64,000 nucleotides of DNA, taken from contig CAVSID010000001.1 in the NCBI GenBank assembly GCA_963727915.1, positions 1,245,684 through 1,309,683 on the forward strand, written 5' to 3'. Below are positions 54,241 through 63,599 of the stretch, piece after piece (position 1 is the first letter of the stretch; each line of letters opens with the position of its first letter). The notes under the pieces are model-generated. The model had not been told where the DNA came from. It saw only the letters and a program-made list of their open reading frames with translations, and ran no database searches. The position numbers and the translations under genes are program-made. This stretch comes from CAWAND01 sp963727915. GTDB taxonomy: Bacteria > Chloroflexota > Anaerolineae > Anaerolineales > E44-bin32.

Positions 54241-55743
54241 GTGAAGCAGATCGAGATTCAAGCGGGGATAGCGCTGGATCGAACGCTGGCGGAGCCTCTC
54301 TACCGCCAGTTTTACCGGAGCGTCCAGCAGCACGTGCTTACTGGCCGGTTGCCACCCGGGACCAAGCTGCCTTCGATCCGGACTTTGTCGAAAAGTCTCG
54401 ATGTCTCCAGGAACACGATCGTCACCGCCATGGATCAACTGACGATCGAAGGCTACTTGGAAGCGAGGGTGGGGGCGGGGACATTCGTCAGTCGGACCCT
54501 ACCCGAGACGCAGCTCCAAGTGGAATTTGGTGCCCTTGAGCTGTCCCCCGCGCGGCCTCATGCCGGCACATTGTCGAAGCGGGGCCAGGCACTCAAGGAA
54601 TTGCTCGGGGATTCTCCGGATCGACCAGGCTACATGAGCGCAGTCGGGGCGTTTTCCGTCGATGGCCCCGACCTGGAAGATTTCCCTTGGGAGACCTGGC
54701 GCAAGCTTTCCGGGCGTCTCACCCGTCGTGCATCCCTTCGGCTTCTTGGTTATCAACGTGACCTGGGGTTAGAGCCCCTGCGTGACGTGCTGGCCGAGCA
54801 CCTGGCATTGGCCCGCGGCGTGCGCTGTTCAGCGGACCAAATCTTGATTGTGTCCGGCTCACAGGAGGCCCTCTTCTTGACAGCCAATGTCCTCCTGGAT
54901 CCGGGGGGCGAAGCATGGGTTGAAGACCCCGGCTATCCGGGCATGCGCCGGGCGCTGACGGCCGCTGGCGCGCACCTGATCCCGGTCAGCGTTGATGACG
55001 AAGGGATGGACGTGGGCTGGGCCCAATCAAACCACCCGCATGCCAGGCTCGCCTGTGTAACCCCGTCTCACCAATTTCCTTTGGGCCCGACGCTCAGCCT
55101 GCGCAGGCGGCTCGCGTTACTGGAATGGGCAGACACCGAATCCGGCTGGATCCTCGAGGATGACTATGACAGTGAATACCGCTACGAGGGACGCCCGCTG
55201 CAAGCCCTTCAAGGTCTTGACGGCGGCCAGCGTGTGGTCTACGCGGGCACATTCAGTAAGGTGCTTTTTCCCGGCCTTCGGCTGGGCTACGTCGTCGCGC
55301 CGCCGCAGCTGATCGAGGCATTCGCAGCGGCCAGAACTGCCGTCGATCTTCACCCGCCCGCCCTCACCCAGGCGATTCTGGCCGAGTTCATCGAGCGTGG
55401 CCACTACTGGCGGCACGTACGGCGCATGCGCACACGCTATTCGGTGCGCTGCGCGGCCCTGGTTCAAGCGCTGCGTGAAGAGATCGGCCCCGGCGTTGTG
55501 TTAGGGCCGCATGACTCTGGCATGCACTTCATTCTCGAGCTGCCTGAAGGGGTCAGCGACCGGGAGGTGTCCCGGCGAGCGGCAGAACTGGAAGTTGAGT
55601 GCCTTCCGGTGTCAAGCTTCGTGCATGGCCACGATCAGCTTTCCGGGCTCGTTATCGGCTTCGGACGGTTGGCCGTCGAGCACATCCGACCGGCCGTGAG
55701 GCGGCTGGCGCGGGCTATCTCCGATGTCAGGCGAGCTACCTAG
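54241..55743 (+). CDS. MocR/PdxR-type GntR regulator with aminotransferase domain
   Basis: A 500-residue protein. The N-terminal winged helix (LYRQFYRSVQQHVLTGRLPP, LPSIRTLSKSLDVSRNTI) is joined to a fold-type I aminotransferase domain with the PLP-binding Lys in YAGTFSKVLFPGLRLGY and the usual Asp/Tyr region EDPGYPGMRRAL and EDDYDSEYRYEG. MocR proteins sense PLP, GABA or related amines and regulate neighbouring genes. GGAGGAG precedes the GTG. Targets may be itself and the divergent solute-binding gene. Confidence 0.9.
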   Translation: MKQIEIQAGIALDRTLAEPLYRQFYRSVQQHVLTGRLPPGTKLPSIRTLSKSLDVSRNTIVTAMDQLTIEGYLEARVGAGTFVSRTLPETQLQVEFGALELSPARPHAGTLSKRGQALKELLGDSPDRPGYMSAVGAFSVDGPDLEDFPWETWRKLSGRLTRRASLRLLGYQRDLGLEPLRDVLAEHLALARGVRCSADQILIVSGSQEALFLTANVLLDPGGEAWVEDPGYPGMRRALTAAGAHLIPVSVDDEGMDVGWAQSNHPHARLACVTPSHQFPLGPTLSLRRRLALLEWADTESGWILEDDYDSEYRYEGRPLQALQGLDGGQRVVYAGTFSKVLFPGLRLGYVVAPPQLIEAFAAARTAVDLHPPALTQAILAEFIERGHYWRHVRRMRTRYSVRCAALVQALREEIGPGVVLGPHDSGMHFILELPEGVSDREVSRRAAELEVECLPVSSFVHGHDQLSGLVIGFGRLAVEHIRPAVRRLARAISDVRRAT

Positions 55744-57362
55744 GAGCCCGGGAGAGCGCGTGTCTGCCGCTGGCTGGTCGCCCACAGCGATCTGCCATCG
55801 GTAGCAAACTCGATCGCGCCAAGTTGGTCGGTGCGAAGCAGCCGGTCGGGGCCGAACGCTGCTTCGAGTGCGGGGGATGGGAGGCTTTTTGGGTCGACGG
55901 GATCGCAGGAAATCACAATTGCCGATGGAGTTAGACCGATCAGCCACTGCGCCATTTCGGGCGTGACATCGGCGGCCTGCCTGAGGACGATAACCTGCGC
56001 CTGCCCGGAACTCGACTGCGGTAGGCTGGCCAACGCATTCATCCCGTCTTCAGAAAGCACCACGAAGCGAGCCCAGTCCATCGCGATTTCGATGGCGCCG
56101 TCGCCTCCGTCAGCACCGACGACTGAGAGCCGTGCGCCGTCTCCAAGTTCTAAAACGGTTCCCGTTTGCAATGGAGCGAAGGGGACGCCGTCCTCATGCA
56201 GGCTCCTCACGAGCGCCCAGGCGGGGCCGTCGCCGGCACTGTCGTCGGCCAGTACACCCTGCACTGTGAACCGGTCGGTCAGATCAGCCAGGCCAAGGAG
56301 ATCCTGCTCTTGGCTAGTCGCCAGGATCAGCCAATCGATGGTTCGGTTGAAGGGTGCCAGGCGCCGACCGAGCTGATTCTCAAGGGCTATGGGACTCGAG
56401 CCACCACCGATCAAGGCCGCCCGCCCATTGGGTGAGATCACGAGCACAGCCTGTCCGCCGCGGGTATCGAGAACCGACAGCCGCAGGCGTCCATCCGGTA
56501 AGCGGGCGACGTTGTCCCAGGTGAGAAAGACGCCTACGGCCAGGGCGGTCAGGCTGGCCAGCCTGGGAACCGATGGGAGGCGCAGCTTCGGAAGGGTAGG
56601 GAGACGCCCGGAGATCGTGATGCCGAACAGGACTGCATAGAAACCTACGACCCAGATCGGGTCGATCCATCCGAGGCCGAGGTTGGCCAGCGGAAGTTCG
56701 GCGAACCATGAGACCGCTCGGATGGTATAGGCGGCGAAGGGCCAGGCGGCCAGGGCGAGGACTTGGCCGCCTGCCAGCCAAAGGGATCCAATCAGCGTCG
56801 CCAACCCGCCGAGAATCATGACTGCAGGCTGGGCCGGCAGAATGGCTGGGTTGGCCAGTATCGACCCCAGCGACAGGCGGTGGAAGTAGAAGACGGTAAG
56901 CGGGAGCGTGGTCACCTGGGCTGCCAGCGTGAAGAGGAAATACTCGCCAATCGGGCCGGCCACGGCGCCGGCGCGCTCCGGCGCCACCGTCCATCGGCTT
57001 GTCAACCAGGCTTGAAACGCATCCTGCAGCGGCTGGGCGTAGAGGATCATGCCCAAGGTAGCAGCGAACGAGAGCTGGAACCCAACGTCGAAGAGCGTGG
57101 GCGGGTCGGCGACCGTCATTGCCACGCCTGCCGCGCCGAGGGACGCTAGCCCGTGAGTCCGCCGGCCCAGCCTGAGCGCCAGCAGCGACAAGCCACCCAT
57201 GATGGCCGCTCGGACGACGGCCGGATCTGCGCCTACGAGGAGGGTGTAAATCAAGATACCGGCTCCGGCCGCGATCATGCCCCGCCGGGAGCCGAAAGTT
57301 CGGCCGAAGAATGCGATGAATAGCCCGGCGATGATCGTGATGTTGGTCCCTGAGAATAGAAT
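55740..57362 (-). CDS. comEC: ComEC/Rec2 C-terminal part, N-terminal region missing
   Basis: About 540 residues. The conserved SGTNITIIAGLFIAFF opens the competence domain; many membrane segments follow, with RAAIMGGLSLLALRLGRRTHG and FDVGFQLSFAATLGMI. A metallo-beta-lactamase-like C-terminal domain follows (RLSVLDTRGGQAVLVISPNG), lacking the usual HxHxDH, as in some members. ComEC forms the DNA-uptake channel. The frame is blocked by a stop at 57365-57363, and about 200-250 N-terminal residues (OB fold) are absent, precisely where base composition changes. Its stop overlaps the MocR stop by 4 bases. Confidence 0.8.
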   Translation of the reverse strand: MLFSGTNITIIAGLFIAFFGRTFGSRRGMIAAGAGILIYTLLVGADPAVVRAAIMGGLSLLALRLGRRTHGLASLGAAGVAMTVADPPTLFDVGFQLSFAATLGMILYAQPLQDAFQAWLTSRWTVAPERAGAVAGPIGEYFLFTLAAQVTTLPLTVFYFHRLSLGSILANPAILPAQPAVMILGGLATLIGSLWLAGGQVLALAAWPFAAYTIRAVSWFAELPLANLGLGWIDPIWVVGFYAVLFGITISGRLPTLPKLRLPSVPRLASLTALAVGVFLTWDNVARLPDGRLRLSVLDTRGGQAVLVISPNGRAALIGGGSSPIALENQLGRRLAPFNRTIDWLILATSQEQDLLGLADLTDRFTVQGVLADDSAGDGPAWALVRSLHEDGVPFAPLQTGTVLELGDGARLSVVGADGGDGAIEIAMDWARFVVLSEDGMNALASLPQSSSGQAQVIVLRQAADVTPEMAQWLIGLTPSAIVISCDPVDPKSLPSPALEAAFGPDRLLRTDQLGAIEFATDGRSLWATSQRQTRALPGS

Positions 57363-57682
57363 TCACGGAGTGACGGCGTGTCAAGTCAGGGGAGTTTTCA
57401 TCCACACAGTTCCGCTACCCGCCTGTTCGGATTTTGGCCCTACTGTCCTAGTCGCCCGCGACCAACGAGTGGTCGATAATACGACCGCTTCAGGGGGGGC
57501 CACATGACCTCCGCTCGACCTTCAAACAGCAGGAATAGGACGTGAAGTACACGCTGGCCAGCAAGAAGGACTTGTACAGATTTGCTTGCCTGCTGAAATT
57601 GCGTGCCTCGTTGGCCTCGACGTATGGAGCGAGGACAATGATCTTGGAACCGTCGGGACCACGACATTTAGGGGTGTAAGCC
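57363..57682. other. Junction region without a secure gene
   Basis: This interval separates the truncated comEC from the lower-G+C segment. A plus-strand frame from GTG 57541 (VKYTLASKKDLYRFACLLK, 45 codons) and a minus-strand 67-residue frame from 57693 both exist; neither is recognisable. The ComEC N-terminus is not found here. Confidence 0.5.
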
Positions 57683-59026
57683 AATGACTTCAAATCAATC
57701 GCGTCGAGCTTAGCTTGGATCAGCTCTACATCTGGCCAGAGAACCCTCTAATTCGAGGATCAAGGTGGCCAGGAAGCTGCCCTCAAGGAGATGATCGATC
57801 AGCAACGACTTAAAACTCGTGTTCCTTGCCGAAGACATCGCAAAGAACGGTCTTAGCCCCTCGGATCTGCCAATCGTCACCTTGCACGATGATGGTGTGC
57901 ACTATCTTGTTCTCGAAGGCAATCGCAGGATCGCTGCGTTGAAGATCCTGGCCAATCCAAATCTTGTGAAGTATGGATCTGACAAGAGCATTCGGGAGAA
58001 GCTCAAGAAGATCAGCGACGATGCCCAAGGCCAGCCGCTCCCAGAGAAGATCGCATGCGTTGAGTTTCCTTCTGAGGAGGAGGCTGCTCACTGGCTTGAA
58101 CTTCGTCACCAGGGGCAGAACCAAGGCAGGGGCGTTGTTGCATGGGATGGTCAGGCAACCGACAGATTTAGGGAGCGGATGTCAGGGAAGACTTCTCCCG
58201 AGAGACAGGTGATTGAGTTCATGAGGTCTGGGGGACATCTCGGCACCGATGTGGTCTCCCGCTTGGACTCCCTCCCGATCACGAACCTCAAACGGCTATT
58301 GCAGGACCCCTATGTTCGCTCCAAGGTGGGGATTGAAATCGATCAGGGACGGGTTTCGACTCCCTTCTTGAAGAAGGAAATCGTCAAGGGGTTGACTTCG
58401 GATCATTGCCGATTTAGCAGATCACAACATTACGGTTTCCCACATCAAGCACAAGGAAGACAGGGCTAAGTACATTGATGGTTTTCAGAAATCAGAGCTA
58501 CCGGATCGACAAACGTGGCAGCAGGTCGCTGGCCACTCGAACAGCCAGAAAAGGAGAAGAAGCCCACGGGCCCGGTGACCCCGCCACCAAAGCCAATTCC
58601 TGTCTCGAGGCCGACCCTCATCCCGAAGTCCTGCAATCTGGTCGTGAACCACAAACGCCTGAATAGGATCTATGACGAGCTACGCCGTCTGAACGTATCA
58701 CGATACCCAAATGCCACTGCCGCGTTGTTCCGAGTATTCCTTGAGCTTACACTCAAGGAGTTTGAGCTCATGACAGGCGGTAGATACCTTGCCAAGGGCA
58801 CCCTAAACCAGAACCTAATGAACGCTGCGAGTCTCATGGAAAACAAGGGGCTTCGCACCAAGGACGAACTAAACCGATCCGCATTGCTGGGTCTGACCCA
58901 AACAAGCTGATTTCGGCAAACACCATTCAGGCTTACATGCACAATGACAAGCTCCAGCCGATTCCGGAAGACTTGAAAACCATGTGGGACAATTTCCAGC
59001 TCTTCTTCGAGACTATCTACAAGTAG
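57683..59026 (+). CDS. ParB/Srx-domain-like protein, several frameshifts
   Basis: A protein of about 445 residues over several frames. The N-terminal ParB-like nuclease/CTPase-fold block is LDQLYIWPENPRIR, then LAEDIAKNGLSPSDLPIVT and VHYLVLEGNRRIAALKIL, where EGNRR corresponds to the ParB GERR motif. A middle part has MSGKTSPERQVIEFMRSGG; a Pro-rich linker (KPTGPVTPPPKPIPV) leads to a C-terminal domain (RIYDELRRLNVSRYPNATAAL, FRVFLELTLKEFELMTG). Such ParB-like proteins accompany phages, plasmids and defence islands. The Dam-type methylase gene follows 21 bases later. Joins near 57735, 58400, 58545 and 58890. Confidence 0.6.
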
Positions 59027-59047
59027 TCAAGTGATTGGATAGGCAAA

Positions 59048-59866
59048 GTGGGATACACTCTTTCGCCGTTACGATATCCGGGGGGAAAATCCCGTCTCCG
59101 AGGCCTGGTAAGCGATGTTGTTTCACGCAACGGAATCGAGGGAGGACACTGACGGGGAACTGTTTGCGGAGGTGCCGGCTTGGCGGGGCATTCTCCCTGA
59201 GTCATCAGGTTTCCCATGTGCACGTCAATGACATCGACGCAGCAATCTTCGCCTTCTGGACCGCTTGTATCGATCACACCGACTCGATGTGCACGATGAT
59301 CGAGGAAGTCCCATTGTCAATCGATGAATGGAAAAGGCAGCGCAAGTCTATGACAATCCAGAACGTTCTTCTCGTTTGCGACTAGGTTTCGCGGCCGTTT
59401 ACCTTAAATAGAACCAACCGGTCTGGAATAATCAGAGGTGGGCCGATCGGTGGGAAGGCACAAGCATCCAAGTACAAATTGGACGCCCGGTTCAACCGCG
59501 AGAACCTGGTTCTTCGAATTCGGCAGAATTGCCAAAAGACGGAAAGACATCTCGGTCACGGACGAGGACGCAATCGAGTATATCGGGAGACACCTTCCGG
59601 GGATCGCCGGCTTCATCCCTGATCTTTGGCGGACCCTCCTTATCTTGACAGAGGGGATGACCTCTATGCGAACGACTACAAGGAAGAAGACCATGAAACG
59701 ATTGGCTGGCCTACTAGAGCATCATGCAGACAGGGATTGGATCGTCACATACGACGATCATCCTACGATCCGTAGCCTCTATCGTCGGTTCCGACAAATC
59801 TCCTATTCATTGAGCTATAGCGCCCAAGCCAGATATCAGGGCAGGGAGCTCCTCTATCGTCTCTGA
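59048..59866 (+). CDS. Dam-type (D12 class) N6-adenine DNA methyltransferase, several frameshifts
   Basis: A protein of about 270 residues. D12-class blocks occur in order but in different frames: LSPLRYPGGKSRLRGL, an ELFAGGAGLA-like SAM site (59150 region), HVHVNDIDAAIFAFW, the catalytic DPPYLDRGDDLYANDY (about 59625-59670) and the C-terminal DWIVTYDDHPTIRSLYRRF with GRELLYRL. It methylates adenine in a short DNA site; no cognate restriction gene is visible. Together with the ParB-like gene it looks like phage, plasmid or defence cargo. The start GTG has only a weak ribosome site. Confidence 0.7.
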
Positions 59867-60869
59867 GAGTCTCGCCCTTGAACCAACATTGCTTCTGAGA
59901 CGCCGAGCCCTACGAAAGAACTAGCGGACAACTCCTAAGGCTTCTCCGAGTTGTAGTAGATGACCAAGATTTCAGGCATTGTTCAAGAGATGATCCACGG
60001 ATAGCTAGTTCTGCGGGGCCCGGAAATTAGTTCTTCATTATGGGGGGCTGCTTATGCATCTAGAAGAGGCCCGATCTGCGATCCGTGCTTTGCGGGCCAG
60101 AGTTTGTCAGGCGCTCAGTCTATCGAGTATCTGCCAATCTGGGATTGGCCCTGCGGCATATCGGGAAAGCAACACCCAAGTGTTGAGCCACCGAATGAAC
60201 CGGACGGACAGCAGATAACCAATGGGGACGCTGTGTCCCCCTTGTCATTCTGCCGTGAAGCACTCACGGGTATTCCTCTAACAGCCATGCTGCAGTGAGG
60301 GTCGTTTGGACTTCAACACGTGCTTGAAAAAATGGCTCACATTCTCTACTGGGTGATTGCGGGCCGCTCCTGCTATTCCTCTGTGGTAGCTGATCCCAAC
60401 TAGCCCAAGAGAGACTGCGGTGTCCTCTGCAGTTGATTTCGAGTTTCGTGCTAAGTGCCAACAGCCATGATGGTTCTGCCTTGATATGCTGTTCGAAATG
60501 GGGAACGGGGGTAGCTGAGCGGCAGCGCTTCCCCCGCAGGGGGCCAGCGCCAATGCCATGTTGAGCATTTCCCTAGAACCAACAGGTTTTGTGGTGGCAC
60601 GTGCCAGGCAGTGGTCACATCACCTGCTCCGCTCCCCCAATCCGTGGGCGCATTCATTGTCTGGATAGGTGTTTCTGCTCTGCAATGATTTGCTCCGGAT
60701 GGACAAGGGTGCTGAAAGACTTGCCTCCAGTACATTGGCGAGTTTCCTCATTCACCTGTTGATGAGGGGGACGCCTTAGCGGTCGCGCTCCATTCGCAAC
60801 AGATGGTTTTAGAATGGGACTGATGTGACATTTGCCAGCAACGGCAAGATCACCTAACATGTTCGTGCA
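59867..60869. other. 1-kb interval with no convincing gene
   Basis: No ORF on either strand shows protein-like composition over any length. A possible short frame starts at ATG 60055 (preceded by GGGGGG; HLEEARSAIRALRARV), which could join the frame SIEYLPIWDWPCGISGKQ near 60112 to give about 80 residues; unrecognised. G/C-rich inverted segments occur around 60515-60550. No tRNA seen. Confidence 0.4.
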
Positions 60870-61477
60870 ATGGAGATCGTACGGGGACTCGTCAAACAAG
60901 CCTCAAGGAAACTCGGTTTTGGAGGGCTCGGATTTACTCTGCGGTGTATTGCCTCCTTCGATTCTGCCACGCCTATTGGTTTCCCTGAGAATCTCGATTG
61001 AACTGAAAGTTGACGTTGAGAAGGCCCTTGTGGCTTGCTTCGATGGTTCCGAGCGCTCGACTCTTGCTGTCGACAAACTCAGCGAGGCGCACTTGAAGGT
61101 GTTAGGAAGGAGTTGACCGAAGGTGGGATCCCCAGAGACACAATATCAGCTGCCTTGAGGATGATCAGAGGGGAAGGCCTCGACCAAGCCCCCGGAAACG
61201 CTATCGGTCGTATCTTGGAAGTTTACGATTTTCTTGACACATCCGATAAGGCACACCAGCTGGCAGAGTTCGCGAGGCACATAACTGCGCCCATGTCATC
61301 TCGGGGTCAACGGGCTTCATTTGTGTCGGAACTCTCTTATCTGTTCGGGGAATTTGCAGGTTGCGTAGGACCTTCCCTCGGACTTAGGAATCTGACCTGG
61401 AGAGCTACCTTAACTCACTGTCGGACATACCTTATTCAAGAGTGGACGATGGAGAATTGCGGGTACATACATCGTGA
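60870..61477 (+). CDS. Unknown soluble protein, frameshifted, coupled to the kinase-like gene
   Basis: A protein of about 195 residues. It starts MEIVRGLVKQASRKLGFGGL and GFTLRCIASFDSATPIGFPEN, continues in a second frame with IELKVDVEKALVACFDGSER, in a third with ELTEGGIPRDTISAALRMIRGE and AHQLAEFARHITAP, and ends YLNSLSDIPYSRVDDGELRV. No family recognised. Its corrected stop (61475-61477) overlaps the GTG from which the kinase-like protein can start, giving a GTGA coupling. Joins near 61000, 61105 and 61370. Confidence 0.45.
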
Positions 61478-62096
61478 TTGAGGGAAACGGGGGTGTGGGC
61501 AAGGATACCCAGGCGGGAAACTTGTTGGTTGCGACCCTTGGTCGAAAAGTAAGAGAGGTCACAAGGTCAGTGAACCATTAAATGCGTATTTCGACTTTTC
61601 TGATTTTTGGGAGGAGCTGAGTGGCTCTGCGTTGACGGATAGTATCTCTCTGTTTCGAAGGTTTCTCCTTGTTGCGGACCGCAGTCGACAAATGGAAGAG
61701 ATTGTTGTCCCAGCGCTGAAGCGTGGGGAAGTAGTTGTTTCCGTGAGGAGCTTTATCAGTACAATTGCGTACCAAGGACGAAACAGCGAAGACAGAAAGG
61801 GAATTGCACGCATTCACGCTTTCGTGCCTAAGCCGGAGATCGTAATTTTGTATGACACCTCGCCGAGCATATGTGTACAGCGTATAGTGCGGGCGCGGGG
61901 TCAGAAAAAGGCCCTCTACGAAAGAGAAAAGGAGCTTGAGGAGATTCGTCAGGCGTATAAGATGGTCTTTGGGAGTATGAGCTTTTCTCCGACAACTCAT
62001 ACGATCGACTCCTCATCCTCTGTCGCCGCGGTTCAGAGAGAGACATGGCAACTTGTCAGCCGAGACTTAGGTATTGGCCCAGAAGGGATGGCTTGA
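61474..62096 (+). CDS. Thymidylate kinase-like P-loop protein, frameshift near 61566
   Basis: A protein of about 207 residues. The P-loop is VIEGNGGVGKDTQAGN, followed in a second frame by FRRFLLVADRSRQMEEIVVPAL, VVVSVRSFISTIAYQG and PEIVILYDTSPSICVQRIVRARG, the dTMP-kinase layout with a DRS-type and lid region. GNGGVGKD in place of GxDGxGKT and the unusual lid suggest a specialised kinase. The first strand would be complete only if translation begins slightly upstream (ATG 61450, another frame). Context: a translationally linked group of unknown genes in the low-G+C segment. Confidence 0.6.
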
Positions 62097-62170
62097 TCCG
62101 CTCGTGGCATTGTGATTTGTTGATGGACAATGGCTTCGGTGGGACCAAGCGGTCGGATGGATAATTCGAT

Positions 62171-62440
62171 ATGAGTGTGCAGCTAAGCGACCTTGCCAAT
62201 GCAATTCGTGGCGTGTGCGACGCGTACGATGCTGATCCTTCCACGCGACTTTCCGTGGCTGACATCATGCGTGGGGCAGGCACACAAGCCCCGGATGACG
62301 GGATTATCGGAGCGATCAGGCTTCTGTCGGGTCTCGGTCTAGTCAGCGGGCTGGACGAAGATGCAGTCCAAGCGACATCGAAATATGCGAATTCTGTCCT
62401 CGTCGCGCCTCCTTCCTTCTTTGGGCCAACACAACTGTGA
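62171..62440 (+). CDS. Small unknown protein, possible winged-helix-like
   Basis: An 89-residue protein. VQLSDLANAIRGVCDAYDADP and SVADIMRGAGTQAPDDGIIGAIRLLSGLGLVSG-type helices resemble a small winged-helix or helical adaptor domain, but no family is assured. Its stop overlaps the GTG of the next gene by 4 bases, so the two are coupled. Confidence 0.5.
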   Translation: MSVQLSDLANAIRGVCDAYDADPSTRLSVADIMRGAGTQAPDDGIIGAIRLLSGLGLVSGLDEDAVQATSKYANSVLVAPPSFFGPTQL

Positions 62441-63301
62441 TCTCAGAAGGAGAATTGGACGAGAGAGCAAAGGCGTACCTCGAAGGACTTACTCTGGCAT
62501 TGGAAAAGGTCCGCACATCTAAACTCCCCAACCCTGCGCCACTCCACGCTCGCAGGATAGTGAATGTGGTTGTCCAAGGAACCAGGTCAGGAACTGGAAA
62601 CGACAAGTGGTGTACCTGCATGTCTACCACCAGAGGGTGGGGAGCGTATCACCTCGTGGAAATCGGTAGGAAGGATCTCACATCTGTCGGATGACGAACT
62701 TGCCCATCTTGCGATGGAGAAAAAGCTAGATCTCAGCGAACATCAGTACGAACTGGACATAACCTTCGCCCCCCCGATGTGACGTATGAGAGTATCTCCG
62801 GCACCCACGGTGCCTATACACGGTACAGAATTGCGCCTTCCGCCCTGAAAAGCCTCAGTGTCGACTTGAACAGGCACCGGGCGTCACTAATTTCCCGGGA
62901 CAAGCGATTTGATAGCAGTTCATTTCGTTGGTTCACGCGTGAAGAGACGGATCAGGGTGTCTCTGATGGCGGAGAGAGAATTATGCAAAAGTACTCCGAT
63001 GGTACTCCAAGCCGTAGGAGAGAGGCGGACGCCTTCTCAGTGCCCAATGCCCGTCCAAGGGCGCACCAACTCGGGCTCTGGAGACTATTTCAAACCACAT
63101 ACACGCTCCGGCAATTAGTCCTGTTTTCCGTTGTGCTTGTCTGTGCCTATCTCCTATTCTTTCAGTTTGATTCCCTGTATTCTTTTCTCAAGCTTCCGAG
63201 CCAACTCCTTGTCAATTCTCTCACTCTTGGCCAAGATCATTGCTGCTGTGGCAACCCTTCTGTCCTTGTTTGGAGTTGGAAAGAGCCTGGGATGGTCCTA
63301 G
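62437..63301 (+). CDS. Unknown protein with two C-terminal membrane segments, frameshifted
   Basis: A protein of about 285 residues over several frames. It starts MISEGELDERAKAYLEGLTL, continues LHARRIVNVVVQGTRSGTG, then DDELAHLAMEKKLDLSEHQY and YELDITFAPP, then YESISGTHGAYTRYRIAPSA. The C-terminus has two hydrophobic segments: LRQLVLFSVVLVCAYLLFF and, in another frame, LAKIIAAVATLLSLFGVGKS. Soluble sensor-like domain plus two helices is a layout seen in some effector proteins of defence systems; this is only an analogy. GTGA overlap with the preceding gene. Joins near 62610, 62690, 62780 and 63230. Confidence 0.45.
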
Positions 63302-63302
63302 A

Positions 63303-63599
63303 ATGACCATGGCAGGGAAGACTTCCGGAAGGAATGGCCAGATGGATGGGGCGCAGGCTGAGTTTGAGCTTGCTGGCTCGCCTTCCACGAGGAATGGTGT
63401 GCGTGGCTTGGGGCAAGGGATAGTGCTGCGCCAAAGGCCATACGGCGGATTTTTGAGGTACGGATGGCGAATTGCTCTCAAGAGCGGACTGCTCAAGAGG
63501 GACTACAACAAGATATCCGCGCTATCGTATGTGAAGGCACTTGTCTTGCCCTTTCTTTACCCGGTGACTTCTGAGAGGGAACTGGGAAGGGAGATTTAG
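63303..63599 (+). CDS. Unknown small protein
   Basis: A 98-residue protein whose ATG lies one base after the preceding stop. A low-complexity N-terminus (GKTSGRNGQMDGAQAEFELA) is followed by a basic, possibly folded part (RYGWRIALKSGLLKRDYNKISAL, VKALVLPFLYPVTS). The same frame stays open after the TAG for 38 codons. No family recognised. Confidence 0.35.
   Translation: MTMAGKTSGRNGQMDGAQAEFELAGSPSTRNGVRGLGQGIVLRQRPYGGFLRYGWRIALKSGLLKRDYNKISALSYVKALVLPFLYPVTSERELGREI

Noticed and set aside
57354..57366. GAATTC at the comEC truncation considered as a cloning junction
   Set aside because: Several other GAATTC sites occur in ordinary genes of the window, so its presence here is not informative.
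60510..60560. G/C-rich inverted segments considered as an integron attC site or small RNA
   Set aside because: No conserved attC end boxes, no integrase and no promoter or terminator could be seen.
60278..60899. Minus-strand open frames in the 60-61 kb interval
   Set aside because: They lack ribosome sites, overlap one another and have amino-acid compositions unlike real proteins.
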